A DNA stretch of 64,000 bases from Pseudomonas mosselii (GCF_005796105.1 NZ_VAUO01000012.1:6430-70429), one strand, 5' to 3'; shown: positions 7,207 through 16,206, counted from the stretch's first letter. The notes: generated by a model not told the origin, from the sequence alone. Numbers and translations are program-made.

Positions 7207-8631
7207 TCAGTTGCCTGAGGCGTCACGCAATGCCGCACGCGGCTGGCGCTTGCTGCGCACGAACTGATAGGTCACCGCCAGGATCACGAACCAGATCGGC
7301 GTCACCACCAGCGCCGAGCGGGTGTCGGCTTCCAGGCTCAGCAGCACCAGGATGCCGGCGAAGAACACCAGGCACACGTAGCACATCAAGCGCCCACCGG
7401 GCATCTTGTAGCTCGATGCTTGGTGCAGCGCGGCGCGGTTTTTCCGGTAGCTCAGGTACGACAGCAGGATCAGCGTCCAGACGAACATGAACAGCACCGC
7501 CGACACCGTGGTCACCAGGGTGAATGCCTCGACCACGTCCGGCACCAGGTAGATCAGTACCGCGCCCAGCAGCAGGCAGGCGCAGGAGAAGTACAGGCCG
7601 TTGGCCGGCACTGAGCGGCGCGAGAGGGTTTCGAACGCCTTGGGCGCATCGCCCTCCTGGGCCAGGCCGAACAGCATGCGGCTGGTGGAGAATACGCCGC
7701 TGTTGGCCGACGAGGCTGCCGAGGTCAGCACCACGAAGTTGATGATGCTCGCCGCTGCCGGCAAGCCGGCCAGCACGAACAGCTCGACGAACGGGCTCTT
7801 GCCTGGCACCACATCGCGCCATGGGGTGACCGCCATGATCGCGACCAGCGCCAGCACGTAGAACACGATGATGCGGATCGGGATGGAGTTGATCGCCCGT
7901 GGCAGAGTGCGTGCAGGGTCCTTGGCTTCGGCAGCGGTGGTGCCGACCAGCTCGATGCCGACGAAGGCGAACACGGCGATCTGGAAGCCGGCGAAGAAGC
8001 CCATCAGGCCATGCGGGAACATGCCGCCGTCGCTCCACAGGTTGGCCAGCGAGGCGGTGTTGCCGCTGGGCGACTGGAAGCCGGTGATGACCATGTACAG
8101 GCCGGTGGCGACCAGGCCGAGGATGGCGATGATCTTGATCAGCGCGAACCAGAACTCCATCTCGCCGAACAGCTTTACGGTCACCAGGTTCAGCGACAGC
8201 AGCAGCGCCACGCAGCTCAGCGCGGGTATCCACTGCGGCAGCTCGGGGAACCAGAACTGGGTGTAGGCAGCGATCGCCACCACGTCGGCGATGCCGGTGA
8301 CGACCCAGCAGAACCAGTAGGTCCAGCCGGTGAAGTAACCAGCCCAGGGGCCGAGCAGGTCGGCGGAGAAGTCGATGAACGACTTGTAGTTGAGATTCGA
8401 CAGCAGCAACTCGCCCATGGCGCGCATGACGAAGAACAGCATGAAGCCGATGATCATGTAGACGAAGATGATCGAAGGGCCGGCCAAGCTGATGGTCTTG
8501 CCAGAGCCCATGAACAGGCCGGTGCCGATGGCACCGCCAATGGCGATGAGCTGGATGTGTCGGTTAGTCAGGTTGCGTTGCAGGTGCTGGTCTTCAGCCT
8601 GCGTTGGCGTGGGTTGGGTCATAGGCTGCAT
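7207..8631 (-). CDS. cycA: Amino acid permease, D-serine/D-alanine/glycine (CycA) type
   Basis: The 474-residue inner-membrane protein has about twelve hydrophobic segments and belongs to the amino acid-polyamine-organocation family. The first helix carries HIQLIAIGGAIGTGLFMGSG, the APC substrate-binding loop. Helix six carries FAFVGIELVGTTAAEAKDP, and PRAINSIPIRI follows. The SFIDFSADLLGPWAGYFTGWTYW and WVVTGIADVVAIAAYTQFW blocks favour CycA over LysP or AroP. It would import D-Ala, D-Ser and Gly with protons. Start MQPMTQP at 8631; an internal ATG at 8622 is also possible. It stands alone, with a convergent gene downstream. Confidence 0.85.
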   Translation of the reverse strand: MQPMTQPTPTQAEDQHLQRNLTNRHIQLIAIGGAIGTGLFMGSGKTISLAGPSIIFVYMIIGFMLFFVMRAMGELLLSNLNYKSFIDFSADLLGPWAGYFTGWTYWFCWVVTGIADVVAIAAYTQFWFPELPQWIPALSCVALLLSLNLVTVKLFGEMEFWFALIKIIAILGLVATGLYMVITGFQSPSGNTASLANLWSDGGMFPHGLMGFFAGFQIAVFAFVGIELVGTTAAEAKDPARTLPRAINSIPIRIIVFYVLALVAIMAVTPWRDVVPGKSPFVELFVLAGLPAAASIINFVVLTSAASSANSGVFSTSRMLFGLAQEGDAPKAFETLSRRSVPANGLYFSCACLLLGAVLIYLVPDVVEAFTLVTTVSAVLFMFVWTLILLSYLSYRKNRAALHQASSYKMPGGRLMCYVCLVFFAGILVLLSLEADTRSALVVTPIWFVILAVTYQFVRSKRQPRAALRDASGN

Positions 8632-8775
8632 TCCGTTGAGTGTCAGTCTTCTTGTCTGAACTAGCCGGGTAGGCTAACACGCCCGTTCCAGATAGAGGCG
8701 TGACAGATCGACACGATGTTGGCAGTGCAGATTGACTGAGCGTATGGCGAGGGTCGGTGGTTGCTTCCTGCATCC

Positions 8776-8822
8776 TGGGGCTGCTTTGCAGCCCTTTCGC
8801 GACACAAGGCCGCTCCTACAAG
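8776..8822. repeat. Single REP-like element, divergent subtype
   Basis: The unit ctggggctgctttgcagccc is followed by tttcgcgacacaaggccgct and cctacaag. It matches the elements at 13979-14027 and at the window start rather than the gggtttacccgcg subtype. It lies in the 248-base gap between cycA and the PepSY gene, where no other gene was seen. Confidence 0.8.
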
Positions 8823-8854
8823 GGACCGCGTACCTCCTGTGGACCGGCCGGAAA

Positions 8855-8871
8855 GGGGCGCGAAGCGCCCC
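8855..8871 (-). terminator. Hairpin following the copper cluster
   Basis: A perfect 7-base-pair stem ggggcgc-gaa-gcgcccc sits 9 bases beyond the PepSY stop. On the minus strand it is followed by TTTCC, a weak U-tract. It is a plausible terminator for the copper operon. Confidence 0.55.
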
Positions 8872-8879
8872 CGGCAATC

Positions 8880-10244
8880 TCACGCCCGAACCATCACCCG
8901 ACGGCGAAGCACCAGGCTGTCGACCACCCACATCACGACCATCGATACTCCCACCAACGGGAACGCCACGCCCAGCACCAACATCACCGCCACCGCGGTC
9001 TTCCAACGCGGCAGATCATGGCGCAGCGGCGGTACGCCGAGGCCGCCAGCCGGGCGGCGCTTCCACCACATCACCAGGCCGCTCACCGAACCGAGCAGGA
9101 TCATCAGGCACACCAGCAGGATGATGATCTGGTTCAGCGGCCCGAACATCTTCCCTTCATGCAGCATCACCCCAAGCTCGGTGGCGCGGGCCACTGTGCT
9201 GTAGTCTTGCCAGCGCACATCGGCCAGCACCTTGCCGGTGTACTGGTCCACATGCAGCGTTGCATCGTTGCGAGGGTCATCGGCGAACACCGCGAGGGTG
9301 AACACGCCGTCGGCAGTGGTCGGCAAGGTGATGCTGTAGCCCGGCTCGACGTTGCGCAGCGTGGCGATATCCTCGACCTGTTGCAGGCTTACCAGCGGCG
9401 CTGCCGGTGCACTGTCGGCCATGTGATGCCCGGCATGTTCGGCGTGTGCGCCGGACACCGGCATCGGGGTGTTCTCCAGGGCCCAGGGCACGGTCTGGCG
9501 GTGTGCTTCGTTCAGCTCGCCGGCCTGCCGGTCGGACTTGGGCACGTCGGTCCACATGGCAGCTGGAAAGCGATTCCACAGCTCGGCGTACTGCTTGCCC
9601 CACAAGCCGGTCCAGGTCATGCCGCTGATCAGCATCAGCAGCAACAAAGCCGAGCCCCAGAAACCGGTGACCGCATGCAGGTCGCGCCAGAACACTCGCC
9701 CTCTGGCACTCAGGCGCGGCCACAGTACGCCCGCGCTGCTGCGCCCGCGCGGCCACCACAGGTAAAGCCCTGACACCACCAGCACGATGCCCCAGCCAGC
9801 GGCCCATTCCACCAGGCGATCACCGACGGTGCCGACCATCAGCTCGCCGTGCAGGGCGCGGGCGATGGCTTGCAGGTTCTGCTTGCCGTCCTGCTCGCCC
9901 AGCACCTTGGCGCTGTACGGGTCGACGAACACGTTCAGCTCGCGACCACCGGCATGCACCACGAACTGCGCGCTGCGCTCGGCGTTCAGTGGCGGCAGGT
10001 ACTTACCCACGTGGCCCTGTGGATACGCCTGCTGCACGGAGGCCAGCAGGGTATCGGCGCTCTGCCGGTGATGGCCGGCCTCGACCACCATCAGGTCGCG
10101 GTACAGCAGCGGGTCGAGCTGCGGCTTGAACAGGTAGATGATCCCGGTGATTGCCAGCAGGATCATGAAGGGCGCGACGAACAGCCCGGCATAGAAATGC
10201 CAGCGCCACGCCAGGTTGTAGAACGACACGTTTGGTTTGCTCAT
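8880..10244 (-). CDS. PepSY-domain inner-membrane protein linked to copper uptake
   Basis: This 454-residue protein has a PepSY-associated transmembrane architecture. A first helix near residues 15-40 (WRWHFYAGLFVAPFMILLAITG) is followed by a periplasmic PepSY region (LNVFVDPYSAKVLGEQ) and further helices at about 155-175 and 200-220. A His/Met-containing periplasmic loop (SGAHAEHAGHHMADS) comes next, then the last helices. Members such as PiuB and FsrB often serve as metal reductases or partners of TonB-dependent receptors. It starts 58 bases after oprC on the same strand, and its His-rich loop fits copper handling. The reductase role is inferred. Confidence 0.85.
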   Translation of the reverse strand: MSKPNVSFYNLAWRWHFYAGLFVAPFMILLAITGIIYLFKPQLDPLLYRDLMVVEAGHHRQSADTLLASVQQAYPQGHVGKYLPPLNAERSAQFVVHAGGRELNVFVDPYSAKVLGEQDGKQNLQAIARALHGELMVGTVGDRLVEWAAGWGIVLVVSGLYLWWPRGRSSAGVLWPRLSARGRVFWRDLHAVTGFWGSALLLLMLISGMTWTGLWGKQYAELWNRFPAAMWTDVPKSDRQAGELNEAHRQTVPWALENTPMPVSGAHAEHAGHHMADSAPAAPLVSLQQVEDIATLRNVEPGYSITLPTTADGVFTLAVFADDPRNDATLHVDQYTGKVLADVRWQDYSTVARATELGVMLHEGKMFGPLNQIIILLVCLMILLGSVSGLVMWWKRRPAGGLGVPPLRHDLPRWKTAVAVMLVLGVAFPLVGVSMVVMWVVDSLVLRRRVMVRA

Positions 10245-10302
10245 CGGAGCCTCGCATTTCGACCAGGTTGGGCGCGGTCAGGCCCGCGCCCGGTTGTTGT
10301 TG

Positions 10303-12369
10303 TCAGAAGCTGAAATCGACCTTGGTCCAGAATGTCCTGCCTGGCTCGTTCACCGGTTGTGGGTCGCTGGACGAGAAACCGAACCCGGCGTTCCCGGCCA
10401 GGTTGAGGTGCTCGGCGTAGGTTTTGTCGAACAGGTTATCGACGCCCGCACTGAGCTTGAGGTTACGGTTGACCTTGTAGGCGCCGTTGAGCGAGAACAC
10501 GCCGAAGCCGCTGCTCTTCTGGTAGTCCTTGCCGACCACGTTGCCCTGGTTCTCGGCCACGCGGTTCTGCGCCGAGACCAGCCGCCACAGGCTGCCGACG
10601 CTCCAGGCATCGCGGCTGTAGGTCAGGCCCAGGCGGCTTTCCAGCGGGGGCATCTGCGGTAGAGCCTTGCCGTCGCTGCTGTTCTTGCCCCAGGCATAGG
10701 CCAGGGTGGCGTCGGCCTTCCAGTTTTCGCTGAGCGCGTAGGCCGCGCCCAGCTCGCCGCCCATGATGCGCGCGTCGATGTTCTGCGCCTGGGTGCTGCT
10801 CATGCCCATCATCCCGGTGCGATAGTCGAACAGGATGTAGTCACGCACCTGGCCGACATAGCCCGAGGCCCAGGCTTCCAGGCGTTCACCTTGGTACTGG
10901 ATACCGAAGTCCAGCTGGGTGGTCTTCTCTGGCTTGATGCTGTCGAAGGCGTTGACGGTGCCTGCCGGGCCCTGGTCGGGCGAGAACAGCTCCCAGTAGT
11001 CCGGGAAGCGCTGGGCATGGCCGAGGCCGACGTAGGTGGTCGCCGGCAGTGCCGCAAGATCGTGCTCGTAGCGCACGAAGCCGCTGGGCAAGGTGTCGGC
11101 GCGGGTGTTGCCGTTAGTGGCGCTGGCGTCGCGGTAATCCTTGGCCGAGGCGCGGTCCAGGCGGGCGCCGGTGATCAGCCGGTCGTTGCCGGTGGCGTAC
11201 CAGGTAAGTTCGCCGAACACCCCGTAGTTGTGGAAGTCGGCGTCCTTCTCCCATGCCACGTCTTTATAGGTATCGACGCCCATGGCGCTGCGCGCGCGGT
11301 GCTCGTTGGTCTGGGCGTCGAGGCCGCTGACCAGTTGCACGTCGGCCCAGCGCCAGGTGGCCTTGATCCGTGCGCCGAGGGTGCGGCGGTCGACGTTGGC
11401 GGCCATGGGGCCTGCCATCATGCCGGTGCCGGACGGGGTGCGCAGGCTGTAGTTGTCCATCACGTGGTCGGCGTAGTTGTAGTAGAGCTGCGCTTCGAGC
11501 TTGTCGAGCACGCCGCCGAGGTTGGACTTCTCGAAACGTAGGCCCAGGCTCTCGCGCTTGAACTGCGAGCCGTCCATGCCACGCCCGGCGTAGCGGGCCT
11601 CGCCATCGCCCTTGCCGGCGGTCAGTTCGAGCAGGGTGTCGGCGTCGGGGGTCCAGCCGAGGGTGACGTCGCCGTTCCACTTGTTCCAGCGCGACGGCAC
11701 GCTGTCGCCGTTGCCATCGGCGTAGTCGTCCGAGTGCGACTGGTTGCCGACGAAGCGTACGTAGCCCAGCGGGTTGCCGGCGGCCGCGTCGAGCACTTTG
11801 TCGAAGCGGCCGTTGGAGCCGGCCATCAGGCTGGCATTGACCCTACTGCCCAACTCGCCGAATTGTTCCGGTTCGCGTTCGAAGAGCACGGTCCCCGCCG
11901 AACCGCCGGGGCCCCAGATCACGCTTTGCGGGCCTTTGATCACGGTGAGGCGGTCGTAGGTTTCCGGCGAGATGTACGAGGTCGGGGCGTCCATGCGGTT
12001 GGGGCAGGCGCCGAGCATCACACCGCCGTTGGTGAGGATGTTCAGGCGTGAGCCGAACATGCCGCGCAGCACCGGGTCGCCGTTGGTGCCGCCTGCGCGG
12101 ATCGCCGAGAAGCCGGGAATGGTCTTGAGGTAGTCGGCGCCATCGCTGGCCGGCACCGGCTGGCGTGGGTCCTTGGGGTTGGTGACCACGGTCAGCGCAG
12201 CGCTGGGAGCGATGGAGGTGATCACCGTCGGGCTCAGTTCAGGGGCGTCGGGCGCGTGGCCTTCATGGCCGGTGTCGTCGGCCAGGGCCAGGGGCGCGAG
12301 CAGCGAGCCGCAGAGCACGGCGAGGGTTCCGCGCAGCGCGCGCGCGGATACAAAGGTACAGCTGGACAT
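10303..12369 (-). CDS. oprC: TonB-dependent copper receptor OprC
   Basis: This 688-residue outer-membrane receptor has a signal peptide ending near APLALADD. A plug domain follows, with NPKDPRQPVPASDGADYLKTIPGFSAIRAGG and the segment GACPNRMDAPTSYISPE. A beta-barrel ends in the terminal phenylalanine of WTKVDFSF. The CPNRMD segment and Met-rich stretches (SGTGMMAGPM, RTGMMGMSS) are features of OprC/NosA, which imports copper. It sits between the DUF2946/PCu(A)C genes and the PepSY gene. OprC is repressed by copper in P. aeruginosa; no operator was recognised here. Confidence 0.92.
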   Translation of the reverse strand: MSSCTFVSARALRGTLAVLCGSLLAPLALADDTGHEGHAPDAPELSPTVITSIAPSAALTVVTNPKDPRQPVPASDGADYLKTIPGFSAIRAGGTNGDPVLRGMFGSRLNILTNGGVMLGACPNRMDAPTSYISPETYDRLTVIKGPQSVIWGPGGSAGTVLFEREPEQFGELGSRVNASLMAGSNGRFDKVLDAAAGNPLGYVRFVGNQSHSDDYADGNGDSVPSRWNKWNGDVTLGWTPDADTLLELTAGKGDGEARYAGRGMDGSQFKRESLGLRFEKSNLGGVLDKLEAQLYYNYADHVMDNYSLRTPSGTGMMAGPMAANVDRRTLGARIKATWRWADVQLVSGLDAQTNEHRARSAMGVDTYKDVAWEKDADFHNYGVFGELTWYATGNDRLITGARLDRASAKDYRDASATNGNTRADTLPSGFVRYEHDLAALPATTYVGLGHAQRFPDYWELFSPDQGPAGTVNAFDSIKPEKTTQLDFGIQYQGERLEAWASGYVGQVRDYILFDYRTGMMGMSSTQAQNIDARIMGGELGAAYALSENWKADATLAYAWGKNSSDGKALPQMPPLESRLGLTYSRDAWSVGSLWRLVSAQNRVAENQGNVVGKDYQKSSGFGVFSLNGAYKVNRNLKLSAGVDNLFDKTYAEHLNLAGNAGFGFSSSDPQPVNEPGRTFWTKVDFSF

Positions 12370-12436
12370 AGTGATTCCAGTCGATCAGAAAGGCACGGGC
12401 GCGGAGCCAGTAGGCTCCGGGCGTTCTGTATGGGCT

Positions 12437-12868
12437 TTAGACGCTGATCGAGTGGGGTGGCGCGCGGCTGCGCGCACCGGGGAACACGGCCTGCCGGGCG
12501 TGGCCCTGGCGTGTCGCGAAGAGGGGCGTGGCGGGTGGCAGCACACTGCCCGCGCTGAGCGGGCTGAGGGTTTGGGGCAGGGCGGGGCAGTTGAACAGCA
12601 GGCTACAGTACCCGCACTTTTCCCACATCACATGCAGCTGGCCGTCGTTGCCGTGACCTGGGTGATGCATGTCGCCGTGGGCATGTTCCATGGGCATGTC
12701 CATGCTCATCGGCATGGACATGCTGGCGTGGTGCTCCATCGGCATGGACTGGGAAACCAGTGGTCCGATGAAGATCATCCACATGGCGAACAGACTCAGC
12801 CAGCCGCCACCGACGCGCCTGCGATCAGGGCGGGTGCTGCGGGCGGAGCTGTTGCGCGACAGGCTCAT
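12437..12868 (-). CDS. DUF2946 protein with Met/His-rich copper-like segment
   Basis: This is a 143-residue protein with one hydrophobic segment near residues 23-40 (WLSLFAMWMIFIGPLVS). A striking Met/His run follows from about residue 42 to 73, with repeated MPM, SMSM and HAHGDMHHPGHG units. Then comes the DUF2946 cysteine block WEKCGYCSLLFNCPAL. The Met/His run is like copper(I)/(II) ligands in CopC/CopB-type proteins. It lies between the PCu(A)C chaperone and oprC on the same strand. A periplasmic metal-delivery role is inferred; DUF2946 itself has no assigned function. Confidence 0.8.
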   Translation of the reverse strand: MSLSRNSSARSTRPDRRRVGGGWLSLFAMWMIFIGPLVSQSMPMEHHASMSMPMSMDMPMEHAHGDMHHPGHGNDGQLHVMWEKCGYCSLLFNCPALPQTLSPLSAGSVLPPATPLFATRQGHARQAVFPGARSRAPPHSISV

Positions 12869-12885
12869 GGCGAGCGCCAGTCAGG

Positions 12886-13368
12886 TCAGTGCGTGTGGGC
12901 GTGACCTTGCTGCTCGGCGGGCGGCTGCTGCTGTACGGCGACGTCGACGGTGATGTCTCCGGCTTTCTCGAAGTGCAGGGTCAGCGGGAAGCGCTTGCCA
13001 TCGGCCAGCAGGCTGCGGTCCTTCGGTTGCAGGATCATCACGTGGTAGGCGCTCGGGGCGAAGGTCACGTCCTTGCCGGCCGGCACGGTTACGCTGGGCA
13101 CCTGCTGCATCTTCATGGTGCCGCCAGCGGTCATGGCGTGCTCGTGCAATTGCGCGTCGCTGCTGATCGGGGTATCCACCGAGAGCAGGCGGTCATCGAC
13201 CTTGCCGTTGTTGTGCACCACGAAGTAGGCAGCCACATTAGGCGCGTTGGGCGGTAGTGCCAGCGACCAAGGGTGGGCGATGTGCAGATCACCGACGGTG
13301 TATTCGTGGGCGTTGGCATAGGTGCCGGGCAACAGCAGGGCGGCCAGGACGAGGGCTTGCTTGAGCAT
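12886..13368 (-). CDS. Periplasmic copper chaperone PCu(A)C
   Basis: The 160-residue exported protein has a signal peptide ending near ANAHEYTVG. The PCu(A)C domain (DUF461) carries AHPWSLALPPNAPNVAAYF and ligand residues H75/H77, M85/M87, H109 and M111. This is essentially the H(M)X10MX21HXM copper(I) motif. The tail HAHTH adds further histidines. Family members pass copper(I) to the Cu-A centre of cytochrome oxidase or to other cuproproteins. The gene lies between two DUF2946 genes upstream of oprC, which points to copper uptake and distribution in the periplasm. Confidence 0.9.
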   Translation of the reverse strand: MLKQALVLAALLLPGTYANAHEYTVGDLHIAHPWSLALPPNAPNVAAYFVVHNNGKVDDRLLSVDTPISSDAQLHEHAMTAGGTMKMQQVPSVTVPAGKDVTFAPSAYHVMILQPKDRSLLADGKRFPLTLHFEKAGDITVDVAVQQQPPAEQQGHAHTH

Positions 13369-13414
13369 GGTGATTCTCCGATGGGTTCAGGTTCAGGCGC
13401 ATAGCGGATTGAAC

Positions 13415-13804
13415 TCAGGCCAGCGGAGAGGCACGGGGATTGAGCGCGGGCCATAACTGGCGCGGCGTGGGCTGGTAGGCGGCAAGCGCCGGTGCGTGGC
13501 GCGCGGGCCGCAGCGGCGGGTTGTGCAACTGTGGCGGGTAGCCAGGCAGTGCCAGCAGGGGCGCGGCGCCCGAGCAGCACCAGCAGTTCAGCATGCCGGC
13601 ACTGTTGTCGCTCTGTGGGCCGAGGTCGATCTTGGCCAAGGCCTGCACATCGACCTTGGCCTTGTTCGCCATGCTCGAACAGAACGCCCCCCACAGCAGC
13701 TGCTCGGCCGGGCCCTTGGGCGCGGCGGAGGACAGCGGCATGGCCAGCAGGTTGAACAGCACTGCAAGGCAGGCTATCCAGGCGATGTGCCGACGTGGGG
13801 GCAT
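13415..13804 (-). CDS. DUF2946 protein, first gene of the copper cluster
   Basis: This 129-residue protein has an N-terminal hydrophobic signal/anchor (HIAWIACLAVLFNLLAMPL). The DUF2946 pattern follows: GAFCSSMANK, then MLNCWCCSGAAPLLALPG. The Cys-x-Cys-Cys cluster could bind metal. It heads a minus-strand run of five genes ending at the PepSY gene, with gaps of tens of bases, so one transcript is likely. A TATACT sequence upstream (near 13850) could be the -10 box of the cluster promoter, but no clear -35 was seen. The function of DUF2946 is not established. Confidence 0.8.
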   Translation of the reverse strand: MPPRRHIAWIACLAVLFNLLAMPLSSAAPKGPAEQLLWGAFCSSMANKAKVDVQALAKIDLGPQSDNSAGMLNCWCCSGAAPLLALPGYPPQLHNPPLRPARHAPALAAYQPTPRQLWPALNPRASPLA

Positions 13805-13903
13805 GGAGAGATCCGGTCAGGAATCGTGATGGCTATTGTACGGCGGAGTATAGGAAAAAATGCCGGGGTGCGGTGAAGTGACGCAGTAGCGCCCCACACA
13901 CGA

Positions 13904-14027
13904 CCCCTGTAGGAGCGGCCTTGTGCCGCGAAAGGGGTGCGAAGCGCCCCCAGCGATTGTGCAGGATGCCAATGATCTGGGGCCGCTGCGCAGCCCGTTC
14001 GCGACACAAGGCCGCTCCTACAGGGGG
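13904..14027. repeat. Inverted pair of divergent-subtype REP elements
   Basis: Unit one (13904-13950) reads cccctgtaggagcggccttg onwards. Unit two (13979-14027) is its reverse-complement type, ending gccgctcctacaggggg. The pair fills the gap between the copper cluster and the SPFH gene, and both flanking genes are on the minus strand. Confidence 0.88.
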
Positions 14028-14035
14028 CGTGTCGC

Positions 14036-14890
14036 TTAGGCCTTGCCTCGGCCCATCAGACCGCGCACGGTCTCTTGCAGGTCGGCAGGCAGCACCACGA
14101 CCTTGGCATTGTCGCTACCGGCCAGGTTTTCCATGGCACCGATGTAGCGCTCGCCCAGCAGGTACATGGCCGGGGTGATCTCGTTGCCCACCGCTTCCTT
14201 GACCAGGGTAATCGCCCGGGCCGAGGCTTCGGCCAGGTTGACCTGCGCTTCGGCGTCCAGCTTGGCCGATTGCAGGCGCGCTTCGGCTTCGAGAATGGCG
14301 GCCTGCTTGTTGCCTTCGGCGCGGGTCACGTCGGCTTTACGCTCACGCTCTGCGGCCGCCTGGCGCTCCATGGCAGTCTGCATGCTCGGCGATGGCTTGA
14401 TGTCCTGGATTTCCACTGAGCGCACGGTCACGCCCCAGTCTTCGGTCTGCTCGGACATCGCCTCACGCAGGCGTGCCTTGATCTGCTCGCGGCTCGACAG
14501 CGCTTCGTCCAAATCCATGGCGCCGACGATGGCGCGCAGCGAGGTCATGGTCAGGCTGGTGACGGCGAACGAGAAGTTCTGCACGCCGTAGGAGGCCTTC
14601 TGTGGGTCGACGACCTTGGCGAAGCACAGGGCGTTGGCGACGATCACCGCGTTGTCCTTGGTGATGATCTCCTGCTGCTGCACATCGAGGATGATGTCCT
14701 TGGTCGGCAGGCGGTAGGCGACCACGTCCATGTACGGGATGACGATGTTCAGGCCAGGCTTGAGTGTGCTGTGGTAGCGGCCCAGGCGCTCGACGATCCA
14801 TTCTTCGCCCTGGGGCACGATGCGCACCCCCTTGAAGACGGTGATCAGTACGAATGCGGCCAGGGTGCCGACGACGATAAGGCTGGTCAT
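14036..14890 (-). CDS. SPFH/Band 7 membrane protease-associated protein (QmcA-like stomatin)
   Basis: This 284-residue protein has one N-terminal helix (residues 2-22). The SPFH domain follows, with GVRIVPQGEEWIVERLGRYHSTLKPGLNIVIPY and TKDNAVIVANALCFAKVVDPQKASYGV. A long Ala/Glu-rich coiled coil covers about residues 165-235 (ERQAAAERERKADVTRAEGNKQAAILEAEARLQ). Such stomatin homologues form large oligomers in membrane microdomains and work with NfeD partners. The NfeD gene begins just upstream on the same strand with a 27-base gap, giving the standard NfeD-SPFH operon. Confidence 0.92.
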   Translation of the reverse strand: MTSLIVVGTLAAFVLITVFKGVRIVPQGEEWIVERLGRYHSTLKPGLNIVIPYMDVVAYRLPTKDIILDVQQQEIITKDNAVIVANALCFAKVVDPQKASYGVQNFSFAVTSLTMTSLRAIVGAMDLDEALSSREQIKARLREAMSEQTEDWGVTVRSVEIQDIKPSPSMQTAMERQAAAERERKADVTRAEGNKQAAILEAEARLQSAKLDAEAQVNLAEASARAITLVKEAVGNEITPAMYLLGERYIGAMENLAGSDNAKVVVLPADLQETVRGLMGRGKA

Positions 14891-14917
14891 GTGTGCAAAC
14901 TTCCTTTTAGTGCGGAG

Positions 14918-15355
14918 TCAGGCCCGGGTAATGCGGGCGGTGTTACCTTCGATGGCGGTCAGGCGCACGCGCTCGCCGGCGGGGATGTCGCTGTCAGCGA
15001 TGCAGGTCCATTCTTCGTTGCCCAGGATTGGCTTCTGGAAGCGCACGCGGCCTTTCTGGAACGGCGAGACACCGACGGTCAGCAGGCCGACTTCACCGAT
15101 CACGCTGTCAGCGGTCCAGCGCACGTCGGGCTTCTTGCTGCGAAACAGCTTGAACCACAGCAGCGTGGTGATGGACGAGAACACTACCCACAGCAGCCCC
15201 TGCGTATCCAGTTGCAGGCTGGGGGCCAGTAGCGCGACGAACGACACCAGCACGGCGCCGATGCCGAACCAGAGAATGAAGAACGTGGGCAGGACCAGTT
15301 CCAGCAGGATCAAGGCCACGCCGAAGACGAGCCAGATCCACCATTGCATTTCCAT
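14918..15355 (-). CDS. NfeD-like membrane protein
   Basis: The 145-residue short-form NfeD has two or three N-terminal helices (WWIWLVFGVALILLELVLPTFFILWFGIGAVLVSF, then a segment around LLWVVFSSITTLLWF). A C-terminal OB-fold domain carries GEVGLLTVGVSPFQKGRVRF, DIPAGERVRLTAIEGNTARI. It lacks the long-form ClpP-like protease. It is cotranscribed with the SPFH gene and probably anchors or modulates its oligomer. The start is the ATG at 15355 with GGAAGG upstream. Frames reaching 15619 would overlap vapC and are rejected. Confidence 0.9.
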   Translation of the reverse strand: MEMQWWIWLVFGVALILLELVLPTFFILWFGIGAVLVSFVALLAPSLQLDTQGLLWVVFSSITTLLWFKLFRSKKPDVRWTADSVIGEVGLLTVGVSPFQKGRVRFQKPILGNEEWTCIADSDIPAGERVRLTAIEGNTARITRA

Positions 15356-15530
15356 ATGGGTGGGCCTTCCGATTAGAGGGGAGCAGAGTTTAAGGCAAGA
15401 TCGAAGCCAAGGGCCATCAGGCATGTCCGACATGACCTGGAAGCCACGGCCTTGAATCAAAACTAGAACCTGACGTGAACACCGGCGCCATCCCACGCGA
15501 GACGCATCCACCATCTTAAGGTGGGGGTCC

Positions 15531-15941
15531 TCAAAACGCAGAGGACAACCAGTCTTCCACTCGCAACCCCGGCACTCGTTGAAATTCGCGAAGGTTATTG
15601 GTGACCAGCACCAGCCCACGCGCGCGCGCGTGGCCAGCGATCATCTGGTCATAGGGGCCGATCGGCGTGCCGGCCTTTGCCAGTTCGGCACGCAGCTGGG
15701 CGGTATGCGCTGCCCCCGTCTGGTCATAGTCGAGTACTTCGAGCCGCGCGGCGAAGCCTTCGATCACTGCAAGGTTGCGCTCCGGGGCGGCAGACTTCTC
15801 CGCGCCGTAAACCAGTTCCATCAGCGTTATCGTACTGATCGCCAGTTGACCGTGATGGCGGTTGAACGCATCACGTACCTGTTGTGGTTTGTTCTTGATG
15901 GTGAAAATGCAGATGTTGGTATCGAGCATGTACCTGAGCAT
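15531..15941 (-). CDS. vapC: VapC-type PIN-domain ribonuclease toxin
   Basis: The 136-residue PIN domain begins MLRYMLDTNICIFTIKNKP. The acidic catalytic residues are D7, E42 (TLMELVYGAEKS) and D98 (IGPYDQMIAGHA). VTNNLREFQRVPGL is the standard C-terminal block. VapC toxins cleave tRNA or rRNA and are held inactive by VapB. The start shares one base with the vapB stop (TGATG), the usual coupling in which antitoxin is made first. All expected active-site residues are present, so the toxin looks intact. Confidence 0.95.
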   Translation of the reverse strand: MLRYMLDTNICIFTIKNKPQQVRDAFNRHHGQLAISTITLMELVYGAEKSAAPERNLAVIEGFAARLEVLDYDQTGAAHTAQLRAELAKAGTPIGPYDQMIAGHARARGLVLVTNNLREFQRVPGLRVEDWLSSAF

Positions 15942-16171
15942 CAGAATCCTTCGCGCTCCTGATCGACGGGCTGGTCACGACATGCCATGTAATCCGCTGT
16001 CACGTCATCACCGTCGAACCAGTGGTCCCAAGCTTCCCCAGCAGGTGAAATGATGCGTGAACGACCGATTGCGACGATATCCACGCGAGTGACGTCTTCG
16101 GGAAGGGCGAGTGCCTTTGGCATGCGGATGGCCTGGCTGCGATTGCTTTTGAAGACTGCACCTTGCTCCAT
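15941..16171 (-). CDS. vapB: VapB-type antitoxin (SpoVT/AbrB fold)
   Basis: This 76-residue protein has the AbrB-like DNA-binding start GAVFKSNRSQAIRMPKALAL. The C-terminus is acidic (WDHWFDGDDVTADYM) and would wrap the toxin. The start is the ATG at 16171; the frame upstream to 16234 covers the promoter and is excluded. VapB alone or with VapC should repress its own promoter by binding inverted repeats, and a candidate operator lies at 16224-16244. Confidence 0.93.
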   Translation of the reverse strand: MEQGAVFKSNRSQAIRMPKALALPEDVTRVDIVAIGRSRIISPAGEAWDHWFDGDDVTADYMACRDQPVDQEREGF

Positions 16172-16206
16172 GACGGGCCTCCTTGAAAGCGCGAATGTAT
16201 GTCCGA

